The notes below the pieces were generated by a model. It ran no database searches, was not told the DNA's origin, and worked only from the letters and a program-made list of their open reading frames with translations. The position numbers were made by a program, and so were the translations under genes. Positions 18,958-25,932 of a stretch of 64,000 bases of DNA are shown here, in pieces. This stretch comes from Chthonomonadia bacterium (lineage in GTDB: Bacteria > Armatimonadota > HRBIN16). Every line of letters begins with the position of its first letter. The first letter of the stretch is position 1. Location: positions 1 through 64,000 of the forward strand of contig JABUFA010000016.1 in the NCBI GenBank assembly GCA_013314755.1. The letters run 5' to 3'.

Positions 18958-18974
18958 TGGCACGATTCTTGCCA
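18958..18974 (+). promoter_or_regulatory. Sigma-54 (RpoN) promoter
   Basis: TGGCACGATTCTTGCCA matches the sigma-54 consensus, with GG at 18959-18960 and GC at 18971-18972 separated by exactly ten bases. Transcription would start near 18984. No good coding sequence follows on the plus strand, which makes the downstream transcript a candidate RNA. The same motif precedes both PEP-CTERM genes in this window. Confidence 0.75.
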
Positions 18975-18983
18975 CATACAAAG

Positions 18984-19198
18984 GGTGGATGGTTCTCGCG
19001 AGGCGAGAACCATGATGGGGCGAGCGACTGGAAGTGATTCCAGCCAGTATCGCCGGGTAGGGCGCGACAGTACACGCTTCGCGCCAGTGCGCCTGGACGC
19101 GCTTTGCGTCGGGCTGCGGCGGGGTGCAAACCTCATCCCGTCGCCTAACGGTGCACTCGCGAACCGCCGGGTATCGTTACCCGGCGGATATCCTTTTT
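18984..19198 (+). ncRNA. Candidate sigma-54-dependent structured RNA
   Basis: The interval between the sigma-54 promoter and the hairpin at 19164-19187 carries no convincing gene on the plus strand but is rich in self-complementary segments. The clearest is an 11-bp perfect stem at 18989-18999/19003-19013 with a GAG loop at the very 5' end of the predicted transcript. It ends in a 10-bp stem followed by five thymines. The predicted length is about 215 nucleotides. I recognise no known RNA family in it. This is an inference from promoter, folding and terminator only. Confidence 0.4.
19164..19198 (+). terminator. Intrinsic terminator, possibly bidirectional
   Basis: CCGCCGGGTA and TACCCGGCGG form a perfect 10-bp stem with a TCGT loop, followed after six bases by TTTTT. 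It lies 12 bases beyond the end of the convergent iron-transporter gene and may stop transcription from both sides. Confidence 0.65.
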
Positions 19199-19199
19199 C

Positions 19200-20348
19200 C
19201 TATACGTGCACGTTGAACAGCACGCCAATCAGGTAGGTCAATACTCCCACCACGAAGGCGATAGCGGTCATTTCCAGACCACTGACCCACCATTTGCGCG
19301 TGGTAACCAGGCTCTTCGCCGCGCCGACCGCAAAATGCGCCAGCACGCTCACAAACGCCGACCAGAAGACCGCCGTCCAGCCTCGTGCAAAGAAGAAGGG
19401 CAACACCGGTATTATCCCACCAATTGCTGTCGAGACCATCGACGACAGCAGAGAGACCCACGGGTTGGGGAAGCTTGCTTCCGAAAGCCCCAGCTCCTCG
19501 TGTGCTTTCACCTTCAGCATCTGGTCGGGCTTTTCAGCGAGACGGCGCGCCATTGCCTGTGCCTCTTCCTCCGAGAAGCCTTTGAGCTGGTAGAACAGGC
19601 TCAGCTCCTCAATCTCCTCCTCCGGGTTTTCGTGCAGTTCCGTGCGCTCGCGGGCAAGCTCTGCCTCATACACCTCTCGCTCCGATTTTGCCGCCAGAAA
19701 CGCGCCAGAACCCATCGACAACGCACTTGCCAGCGTGCCCACCAGCCCCGCGATAAGCACCGTCTGATGCCCGGAGGCACTGCCCGCGCTGTAGCCCGCC
19801 ATGCCCGATACGATACCGAACACCGCGCCCAGTCCGTCGTTGATGCCGTAGATGGCGTCGCCAATCCACGAGCCGCCGCGCACGTGCCAGTGCTCTCGCT
19901 TCAGGATGCGCTCGGCAGGGTGTTCGAAGCCCGAGGCGGAGTACAGCGCACGCACCGTATGCTCATGCTCCTCTTCGTCCTGCATTACCCGTCGGGCAAT
20001 CTCTGCCGTGCGCTCATCGCCCAGTGACTGCATCTGCAGGTAGCGCGACACCGCCTCGTCCTCGTGCTCCTCCATGCGGCGAAGCACCTTTTCGGTATCC
20101 GCCAGATACGCCTGCCAGCCAAATAAAGGCTTCACCTTGCGAATCTGCGGCGGCGTGCCGCCCAGCTCCACCAGCCGCTGGGTCCACTCTTCAGCGTGAC
20201 GCTCCTCCACCTGCGCCAGCCGTTCCAGAACCTTCTTCTTATGCGGGTCCTTCTCGCGCTTCGCCAGCACGCGATAGGTCTCTGCACTGGACAGCTCCCC
20301 ACGAATAATCTCCTCTATTGAGCGAACAAGTTTTCCGTTAGCACCCAT
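19200..20348 (-). CDS. Ferritin-like / VIT1-CCC1 family iron (or manganese) transporter
   Basis: The 382-residue protein joins an N-terminal ferritin-like four-helix domain (residues 1-150, with ERHAEEW, HEDEAV and DEEEHEH as metal ligands) to a C-terminal VIT1/CCC1 membrane domain. The latter begins at GDAIYGINDGLGAVFGIVSG and continues with MGSGAFLAAKSEREVYEAE, the metal-binding helix typical of vacuolar-iron-transporter proteins, then two to three more membrane spans. Such fusions store or export Fe(II)/Mn(II). The start at 20348 has GGAG at good distance; the longer in-frame reading starts upstream of the promoter. Its promoter contains two dyads that could bind a metal-responsive repressor. 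Confidence 0.88.
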   Translation of the reverse strand: MGANGKLVRSIEEIIRGELSSAETYRVLAKREKDPHKKKVLERLAQVEERHAEEWTQRLVELGGTPPQIRKVKPLFGWQAYLADTEKVLRRMEEHEDEAVSRYLQMQSLGDERTAEIARRVMQDEEEHEHTVRALYSASGFEHPAERILKREHWHVRGGSWIGDAIYGINDGLGAVFGIVSGMAGYSAGSASGHQTVLIAGLVGTLASALSMGSGAFLAAKSEREVYEAELARERTELHENPEEEIEELSLFYQLKGFSEEEAQAMARRLAEKPDQMLKVKAHEELGLSEASFPNPWVSLLSSMVSTAIGGIIPVLPFFFARGWTAVFWSAFVSVLAHFAVGAAKSLVTTRKWWVSGLEMTAIAFVVGVLTYLIGVLFNVHV

Positions 20349-20367
20349 CGTTTCACTCCAATTTTTG

Positions 20368-20406
20368 ATAATAGTTCTCGTTACTATTATATCACAAACT
20401 TTGTGA
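20368..20406 (-). promoter_or_regulatory. Promoter and two overlapping dyads of the iron-transporter gene
   Basis: On the minus strand a perfect TATAAT (20391-20386) places the start near 20379. Two inverted repeats frame it: TCACAAA-C-TTTGTGA at 20392-20406, just upstream of the -10, and ATAATAG-N9-CTATTAT at 20368-20390, which spans the -10 and start site. The -35 (TTCCCA-like) is poor, as in regulated promoters. A repressor such as a Fur, DtxR or TetR/MarR-type protein is possible; none is identified. Confidence 0.6.
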
Positions 20407-20472
20407 AAATGGGAACATGGCAGATAAGGACATCCATTTCTGGAGAGCGAGGCTCCCACCGAGCTGTGCTTG

Positions 20473-20493
20473 CCCTCTCCCCGTGGGAGAGGG
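20473..20493. repeat. Intergenic palindromic repeat unit, CCCTCTCCC type
   Basis: CCCTCTCCC-CGT-GGGAGAGGG is a perfect 9-bp hairpin followed by GTCAGGGTGAGGG. A similar CCCCTCTCC/GGAGAGGGG hairpin occurs at 60401-60429. These look like dispersed REP-like elements; no function is implied. Confidence 0.5.
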
Positions 20494-20544
20494 TCAGGGT
20501 GAGGGCTTTCGCGGGGAGGTCAGGTGGGGCTGTTCTGCGTCAAA

Positions 20545-20566
20545 GGGCAACCACAGGAGGTTGCCC
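20545..20566. repeat. Intergenic palindrome GGGCAACC/GGTTGCCC
   Basis: An 8-bp perfect inverted repeat with a six-base ACAGGA loop, followed by CCTAC. It resembles short dispersed palindromic elements and lies between the reductase stop and the iron-transporter promoter. Confidence 0.45.
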
Positions 20567-20604
20567 CTACAAACGGCTCACCAGAAGGTTCCCTATACTC
20601 TGTC

Positions 20605-21342
20605 TCAGATATTCATCTTCTTAAAGACTCTTTCGGGAATCGCGCGGATAATCAGCATCACAAGCCACCACACGGCGGGTACGTAGGCGACGTCCTTGCC
20701 CCTCAGTATTGCCTGCACACTCTCACGGGCTACCCGTTGAGGCGAGGCGAGGAAAGGCAGTTTGTCCCTGCCCCAGGTCATGCGCGTATCCACGAAGCCG
20801 GGCTTGATGGTGGTGACCTGTACACCCTTCTTGCTCAGGCGGTTGCGCAAGCCCTGCAGGAACAGCGAGAAGCCGCCCTTCGCCGAGCCGTAAGGATAGT
20901 TCTGGGCGCGTCCCCGGTCGCCCGCCACCGAGCTGACGCCCGCAATGAAGCCTCTGCCCTGTTCCTCCATCACGCGCGCCGCCAGCGTCAGCAAGGAAGC
21001 TGCGCCCGTGAAGTTCACGTCAATCAGCCGTTTTAGCGCGAGAGGATGGTGTAACGCCTCTTCTAACCCGTCCATCGTGCCCGCCACCCATACCACGCCA
21101 TCCAGTCCGCCCATAGCCTGAACCACACCTTGCAGGAACGCCTCGTGCTCTTCAATCGCCAGGGCGTCAAAACGCCCGGTATACACTGGCGCTCCGAAAC
21201 GGATACGCACATCGCTGGCGACACGCTCTAACTCCTCGACGTCACGTCCCGCCAGGAACAGCGTATCGCCCTGTTGGGCGAATTCGTGCGCCATATACCG
21301 CGCCAGAGGAGAGGTCGCTCCTACAATCAACACGCGCCTCAC
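20605..21342 (-). CDS. Short-chain dehydrogenase/reductase, DprE2-like
   Basis: The 245-residue protein is a classical SDR: the nucleotide-binding start VLIVGATSPLARYMA, active-site serine in GVSSVAGDRG and the YGSAK (YxxxK) motif near residue 151. A hydrophobic C-terminal tail (VWWLVMLIIRAIPERVFKKM) resembles that of DprE2, the NADH-dependent 2'-keto reductase that works with DprE1 to epimerise decaprenyl-phosphoryl-ribose. Its start overlaps the stop of the DprE1-like gene by four bases (ATGA), so the two are translationally coupled. Polyprenyl-sugar epimerisation is inferred from the pair; other substrates are possible. Confidence 0.75.
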   Translation of the reverse strand: MRRVLIVGATSPLARYMAHEFAQQGDTLFLAGRDVEELERVASDVRIRFGAPVYTGRFDALAIEEHEAFLQGVVQAMGGLDGVVWVAGTMDGLEEALHHPLALKRLIDVNFTGAASLLTLAARVMEEQGRGFIAGVSSVAGDRGRAQNYPYGSAKGGFSLFLQGLRNRLSKKGVQVTTIKPGFVDTRMTWGRDKLPFLASPQRVARESVQAILRGKDVAYVPAVWWLVMLIIRAIPERVFKKMNI

Positions 21343-22712
21343 TTCAGCACCTCCATCATCCGCAGGCGACGGGCAAGGTCAGACTGCAGAAGCCCCTTCG
21401 GATCAACCTGCGCCTTAATCGCCTGCCAGCGTGGAAGTTGCGGGTAGGTCGCGTGGAAGGTCTCTGCCGACATACGCGCATCCTTCGCCAGATACAGCCT
21501 GCCTCCCGCCTCTATCACAATCCTGTCCAGTTGGTCCAGCACTTCAAACAGCCCATCACGCACAGGGAAGTCCAGCGCGAGGGTGTATCCGGGCATCGGG
21601 AACGAGAGCAGTCCGCCGCTCGGCTCGCCCATCCGCTTCAACACCGACAGGAAGGGATAGGTGCGATGTTTCTGAGCGGTTTCCAGAATGCGCACGAGAT
21701 TCTGAACTCCATTCTCGTAAGGGAGCACGCACTGCCACTGTACAAAGCCGCGTTTGCCATACGCCCGGTTCCACTGCAGGATGCTGTCCAGCGGGTAGAA
21801 ATAGGTATCGTAGTCGGTCACGACGCCCTCGCGCGAGGGATGGAAGCGGTAGTATACGCTGTTGAACGCCCGCAGGGAAACCGGGTTCAGCACGAAGTCG
21901 GGCAGGTCAAATGGCACGCTTTTGGTGCGTTTGGGAGTCACTGTGAAGGGGTTGTGCCTGCTTTTGATGGGCAGTCGGTCGGGTGCGGCATGCCTGCCGA
22001 ACATCAGCACCCCTTTGCCGAAGCCCCTGCCGCTGGCGACGCAGTCCAGCCACGCCACAGAATAAGGGTAGTGGGCATCCTTTTCATGGAAGGTCTGCAG
22101 GGTCTCCTCCAAGTTTCCTGTGCGCACATAGTCCACCACGATATATGCTGTTTCCACGCGGCGCAGTTGCAGTTCCACCTCAAGGATAACCCCTGTTAGC
22201 CCCATGCCGCCAACCGTTGCGAAGAACAGATCCGCGTTCTGCTCGCGCGAACAGCACACCGTCTCGCCAGAAGGGAGCAGGAGGGTTATCTGGCGCGCAA
22301 AGTTGCCGAATGAGCCGTCGTGGTGATGGTTTTTGCCGTGCACATCGCACGCTACGCACGCGCCCACCGTGCAGAACTTCGTGCCGGGCGTCACCGGCAG
22401 GAACCACCCGCGCGGCAGGAAGGAGCGAAGGATGTCCGCCAGCGAAACGCCTCCCTCACAGCGCACCACGCCCGTCTCCGGGTCAAAGGCGAGGTATCGG
22501 TCAAGGCGCTCCATGAGGATAGCTCCGCCCTCGCTGTTGAGCGCAGCATCGCCATACGCCCGCCCCAGCCCGCGGGGGAGGAAACTCTGCGCCTCTTCAG
22601 CCTGAAGAGTTTGCGCTACCTCCCTTATCCGTTCGGGGCGATAGAGGCGGCTTCGGGCACGCGGATAACGTCCCCAGCCAGCGATCTCTTTGTGGAGTGA
22701 AACCAAACTCAT
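21339..22712 (-). CDS. FAD-dependent oxidoreductase, DprE1-like
   Basis: The 457-residue protein has a PP-loop FAD domain with RGLGRAYGDAALN near residue 47 and the strikingly DprE1-like stretch ACDVHGKNHHHDGSFG near residue 119. The C-terminal part keeps GGRLYLAKDARM, which holds the conserved active-site lysine of the DprE1 group. DprE1 oxidises decaprenyl-phosphoryl-ribose at C2'. Its gene is 47 bases behind the kinase gene and overlaps the DprE2-like gene, so all may form one transcript. The ribosome site is weak. The actual lipid sugar made in this organism is unknown. Confidence 0.8.
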   Translation of the reverse strand: MSLVSLHKEIAGWGRYPRARSRLYRPERIREVAQTLQAEEAQSFLPRGLGRAYGDAALNSEGGAILMERLDRYLAFDPETGVVRCEGGVSLADILRSFLPRGWFLPVTPGTKFCTVGACVACDVHGKNHHHDGSFGNFARQITLLLPSGETVCCSREQNADLFFATVGGMGLTGVILEVELQLRRVETAYIVVDYVRTGNLEETLQTFHEKDAHYPYSVAWLDCVASGRGFGKGVLMFGRHAAPDRLPIKSRHNPFTVTPKRTKSVPFDLPDFVLNPVSLRAFNSVYYRFHPSREGVVTDYDTYFYPLDSILQWNRAYGKRGFVQWQCVLPYENGVQNLVRILETAQKHRTYPFLSVLKRMGEPSGGLLSFPMPGYTLALDFPVRDGLFEVLDQLDRIVIEAGGRLYLAKDARMSAETFHATYPQLPRWQAIKAQVDPKGLLQSDLARRLRMMEVLK

Positions 22713-22759
22713 CGGTACAGGTCTTTCGCGAGTAACATGCTGCTATCCTTTGTATCGCC

Positions 22760-24406
22760 TCACATCATCGAAGCCATAACGCCCGATAGCATCAGCGATA
22801 GCCCCACCATCACCCATGCCCACCATTTCCAGCGGCGGGTGCTGAAGACCTGAAGGAACAGCACCAGCCCCATAATCACCATCAGGTCCATCGCCATTTT
22901 GCCCTGCGGGTGGTTCTGCGGTTCGCCCAGCACCCCCAAATAGGTGCCGGTAGACGACAGCCCCGTCAGCATCAGGAAGAACGCTGCCAGACGCTCGCCG
23001 GAACGCAGTCCCGCCCCCAGCGTTATCAGCAACAACATCGCCCCCAGCAGACCGCTCAGTTCCAATCCGATGGGCATCCACCGTGTCCATTCCATCGTGC
23101 CCAGCACCACTGTAAACAGCGGAACCAGACAGGTCACAAACAGCGGCACATACCAGAACGACACCTGCCGGAAGTGCGGACGCGGCGGCAGTACCTCCAG
23201 TTTGATGGGAATGCTGACGCGCTGGTCTCCGTTGACAAACTGCACCACATCCGTGAGCGTTCCATGCGCCGAGACCATGCCCGTGTCCGCGGTGAGCGTC
23301 AGCACCTGCTGACGTCGCTGGATGGCAGTGGGATGCACATACAGCCAGCCCGGATGCGATACCAGCCGGGCGTCTAAGGGTTTCTTGCTGTTGGAGCGGA
23401 CGACCACCTTTGCCACGCATCTCTCGCCCTGCCGGACGGGACCCATGAGCACCTCGGGCGGCTCCACCCGGGCGAAGCCGGTGTTTTTGCTGACTCCGTC
23501 CACGTGGGGCAGGGGCGTCTCGGGCTTTCGCCGCTGCTGAACGCCATACGCCTGTGCCGAAACCACCGCCAGCGTCTCGCCGTCTGAAGAGGCATCAGGC
23601 AGTGTCGCCCGCACCACACGCAACGCCTGCAGGAACTCCCCGGCAGACGCAAAACGGTCCTCTTTGCGTTTCGCCAGCGCGCGGTCTATCACCCGCTGAA
23701 GCGCGTCAGGTGCATCGGGCACAAACTCGCGCAACGGGGGAGGCTCATCTTCCTGCACCGCCCGCTTCCACGAGAAGGGGTCTTTGGGCTTGGCAGCGTT
23801 GAACGGGCGTTTGCCGGTAATCATTTCATACAGAGTCACCCCAACCGCCCAAAGGTCAGAACGATGGTCCGAGTGTTCCTCTTCCTCAAAATCTTCGGGC
23901 GCCATGTATACGTAGGTGCCCGCCCCTCCTGCATACGAGCCGGTGCCCAGAATGGTCGCCAGCCCGAAATCCACCAGCTTGACCGTGCCGTTCCGGTGTA
24001 TCAGCATGTTGGCAGGCTTGATGTCCCGATGGATGATGCGCTGGCTATGGGCATAGTCCAGGGCGTCCAGCACCTGAATGGCGATGTCCACCGCCTGAGC
24101 GACGGGCAGTTTTCCCTGCTGGCGAAGCAGTTCCTGCAGATTTACACCCGGTACATACTCCATCGCCACCAGGATTTTGCCGTCCACCTGGTCCACGCTG
24201 TGCACCCGCACGATGTTGGGATGATTCAGCCGGTCAAGCAGGCGTGCCTCCTCCAGAAACCGCTCCATGTCGCCCGCCTGCACGTTGATTTCCTTCAGCG
24301 CGACCTGCTTGCGCAGCAACGAGTCCCACGCCAGGTACACGATGCCGGTGGCACCGTAGCCCAGCACGTCCACACGTTCGTATTTACCGATTGGGCTGAG
24401 GGGCAT
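22760..24406 (-). CDS. Hanks-type Ser/Thr protein kinase with C-terminal membrane spans
   Basis: The 548-residue protein starts with a kinase domain (about residues 8-265): glycine loop GYGATGIVYLAW, catalytic lysine in VALKE, HRDIKPANML, DFGLATILG and APEDF in place of APE. Residues 300-405 form a beta-rich segment, and four hydrophobic helices occupy about 420-548. The membrane part is therefore at the C-terminus after the extra domain, unlike PknB with its single span and PASTA repeats. Its start lies inside the end of the phosphatase gene (23-base overlap). Together with the FHA and PP2C genes it forms a phospho-signalling operon. Confidence 0.93.
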   Translation of the reverse strand: MPLSPIGKYERVDVLGYGATGIVYLAWDSLLRKQVALKEINVQAGDMERFLEEARLLDRLNHPNIVRVHSVDQVDGKILVAMEYVPGVNLQELLRQQGKLPVAQAVDIAIQVLDALDYAHSQRIIHRDIKPANMLIHRNGTVKLVDFGLATILGTGSYAGGAGTYVYMAPEDFEEEEHSDHRSDLWAVGVTLYEMITGKRPFNAAKPKDPFSWKRAVQEDEPPPLREFVPDAPDALQRVIDRALAKRKEDRFASAGEFLQALRVVRATLPDASSDGETLAVVSAQAYGVQQRRKPETPLPHVDGVSKNTGFARVEPPEVLMGPVRQGERCVAKVVVRSNSKKPLDARLVSHPGWLYVHPTAIQRRQQVLTLTADTGMVSAHGTLTDVVQFVNGDQRVSIPIKLEVLPPRPHFRQVSFWYVPLFVTCLVPLFTVVLGTMEWTRWMPIGLELSGLLGAMLLLITLGAGLRSGERLAAFFLMLTGLSSTGTYLGVLGEPQNHPQGKMAMDLMVIMGLVLFLQVFSTRRWKWWAWVMVGLSLMLSGVMASMM

Positions 24407-25829
24407 CGTTCACCTCTGAAGGTATCGCCCGGATGACGGTGAGTTTGCCAGCGTCAATCACGTATACCGAACCGTCCGCGCCCACCGCAATCGCCGCGGG
24501 ACGGGTTAACTTACGCTCGCCAATCGTGCCGACCAGCTGCCCATCGGGGCGATACTTCAGGATGCGTCGGTTGGCGCGGTCGCAGACGTAAAGGTTGCCC
24601 TGCACGTCAACGGCGAAGTATACCATATCGGGCTTAATGTCAGGCGACACTGCCCCGCTGAAAGGTTCCTTCGCCGTCATCAGGATCTTGCCTTCTGGCG
24701 AGATGCACAGCACTCTGCCCTGCTCGCTCATGGTGTAAATCCTGCCCTGGGGGTCGATTACCAGCGGCGCACCACGCAGAGGCTTATTTAACAGCACCTG
24801 CGGCTCGCTGTAGCGCACCCGGGCAAGGTCGAGCACGGGCGGAGGAGGTGGTAGCGGTGCAGGCTGCGGCTTTCTGGCGGCGAGTATCCCCCACAGGGCG
24901 AAGAGCACCACCACCAGCACACCTGCCGCCACCGCATATCCCAGCGGTATCTGACGGGCGAGTTGCATTGCCCGGTACAGCGGCTCGCGCACGGTCGGCA
25001 GTTCGGAAACCGTCTGCAGTTCCTCACCGTTGCTGGTGCCTGCAACCGTATCCCGGCTGTCCACCGCCAGCAGGACGGTGATGTTGTCCTGCCCACCGCT
25101 GGCGTTCGCCGCGTCAATCAGGCTTCGGCAGGCTTGTTCGGGGCGGTGGCGATGCCGGCGTACCAGGTGCGCTATCTCCTCTTCACTCAGCATGTTGGTC
25201 AAGCCGTCCGTGCACAGTAATATCGCGTCGCCTCGCTCCAGCTCGACGGTGCTGATGTCGGGGGTATATTCGGCGTTTGTGCCCACGGCGCGGGTCAGCA
25301 TGTGTCGGAAACGGCTGTGACGCGCCTGCTCGAGGCTCATTCCGCCTGCCCGCACTTGCTCCGCCACAAAGGTATGATCCTCCGTGAGAGCTATCAGCCG
25401 TTCGCCGCGCAGAAGGTAGGCGCGGCTATCGCCCACATGTGCCACCCACAGCTGGTCATCTTTCACCAGCGCGACCACCAGCGTGGTGCCCATGCCCTCA
25501 TACAGCGGGCTTTCGTCGGCTCTCTGCTGGACGGCGAGGTGCGCCGCCTCTACCGCGAAGCGCAAAAGAGCGTGTGTATCGGTGATGCTGACGTTGTTCA
25601 ATATCGCCTGCGAGACGGCTTCCACCGCTGCCCTGCTGGCGACCTCTCCCGCGTTGCGCCCGCCCATACCGTCCGCGACAATCAGTGCAAAGTCGTATAT
25701 TGCTCGCAGCTGCGCCGTATCCAGCACAGCAAAACTATCCTCATTATGGGGGCGAACCCTGCCCACATCGGTTGCGGTAGCGATTCGCCATGTCTCCTGT
25801 TGCTTCTGCCTGGTAGTTGAACGAGCCAT
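24384..25829 (-). CDS. PP2C-family Ser/Thr phosphatase with a membrane span and C-terminal beta-propeller-like domain
   Basis: The 481-residue protein has a PP2C domain at residues 15-257 with the metal-binding motifs HNEDSF, VADGMGG, HVGDSR, CTDGLT and GGQDNIT all intact. A proline-rich linker follows a membrane span at about 296-317. The C-terminal 140 residues carry NHL-like strand repeats (DPQGRIYTMSEQGRV, DVQGNLYVCDRANRRILKYR, GADGSVYVIDAGKL), which would lie outside the membrane as a sensor or partner-binding domain. The start at 25829 has GGAG at seven bases and lies four bases after the microprotein stop. It dephosphorylates targets of the adjacent kinase (family knowledge, PstP/PknB pairing). 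Confidence 0.92.
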   Translation of the reverse strand: MARSTTRQKQQETWRIATATDVGRVRPHNEDSFAVLDTAQLRAIYDFALIVADGMGGRNAGEVASRAAVEAVSQAILNNVSITDTHALLRFAVEAAHLAVQQRADESPLYEGMGTTLVVALVKDDQLWVAHVGDSRAYLLRGERLIALTEDHTFVAEQVRAGGMSLEQARHSRFRHMLTRAVGTNAEYTPDISTVELERGDAILLCTDGLTNMLSEEEIAHLVRRHRHRPEQACRSLIDAANASGGQDNITVLLAVDSRDTVAGTSNGEELQTVSELPTVREPLYRAMQLARQIPLGYAVAAGVLVVVLFALWGILAARKPQPAPLPPPPPVLDLARVRYSEPQVLLNKPLRGAPLVIDPQGRIYTMSEQGRVLCISPEGKILMTAKEPFSGAVSPDIKPDMVYFAVDVQGNLYVCDRANRRILKYRPDGQLVGTIGERKLTRPAAIAVGADGSVYVIDAGKLTVIRAIPSEVNDAPQPNR

Positions 25830-25833
25830 TACT

Positions 25834-25932
25834 TTACTCCACATCCTGTCTGATAGTCCACGCCACATACAGCACGAACACGACCAGCGCAGCCAGTAAT
25901 ACAAAGCGCAATAATCCTGCCAGCACGTTCAT
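25834..25932 (-). CDS. 32-residue single-span membrane microprotein in the FhaB position
   Basis: The ORF encodes MNVLAGLLRFVLLAALVVFV followed by LYVAWTIRQDVE. Its ATG overlaps the stop of the FhaA-like gene by four bases (ATGA) and is preceded by GAGG at seven bases; its TAA ends four bases before the phosphatase ATG, and GGAG for the phosphatase lies in its last codons. The whole product is one hydrophobic helix with a charged tail. In Actinobacteria the gene between fhaA and pstP is fhaB, whose N-terminus is a similar single helix followed by an FHA domain. Here the FHA part is missing and FhaA has two FHA domains. The tight coupling argues for a real gene. Confidence 0.75.
   Translation of the reverse strand: MNVLAGLLRFVLLAALVVFVLYVAWTIRQDVE

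Noticed and set aside
18984-19198. A riboswitch for the iron transporter
   Set aside because: It lies downstream of that gene and on the opposite strand, so it cannot be its leader.
18985-19236. 83-codon plus-strand reading frame behind alaS
   Set aside because: It overlaps both hairpins and the end of the iron-transporter gene, has no ribosome site, and shows an arginine/serine-rich composition typical of non-coding frames.
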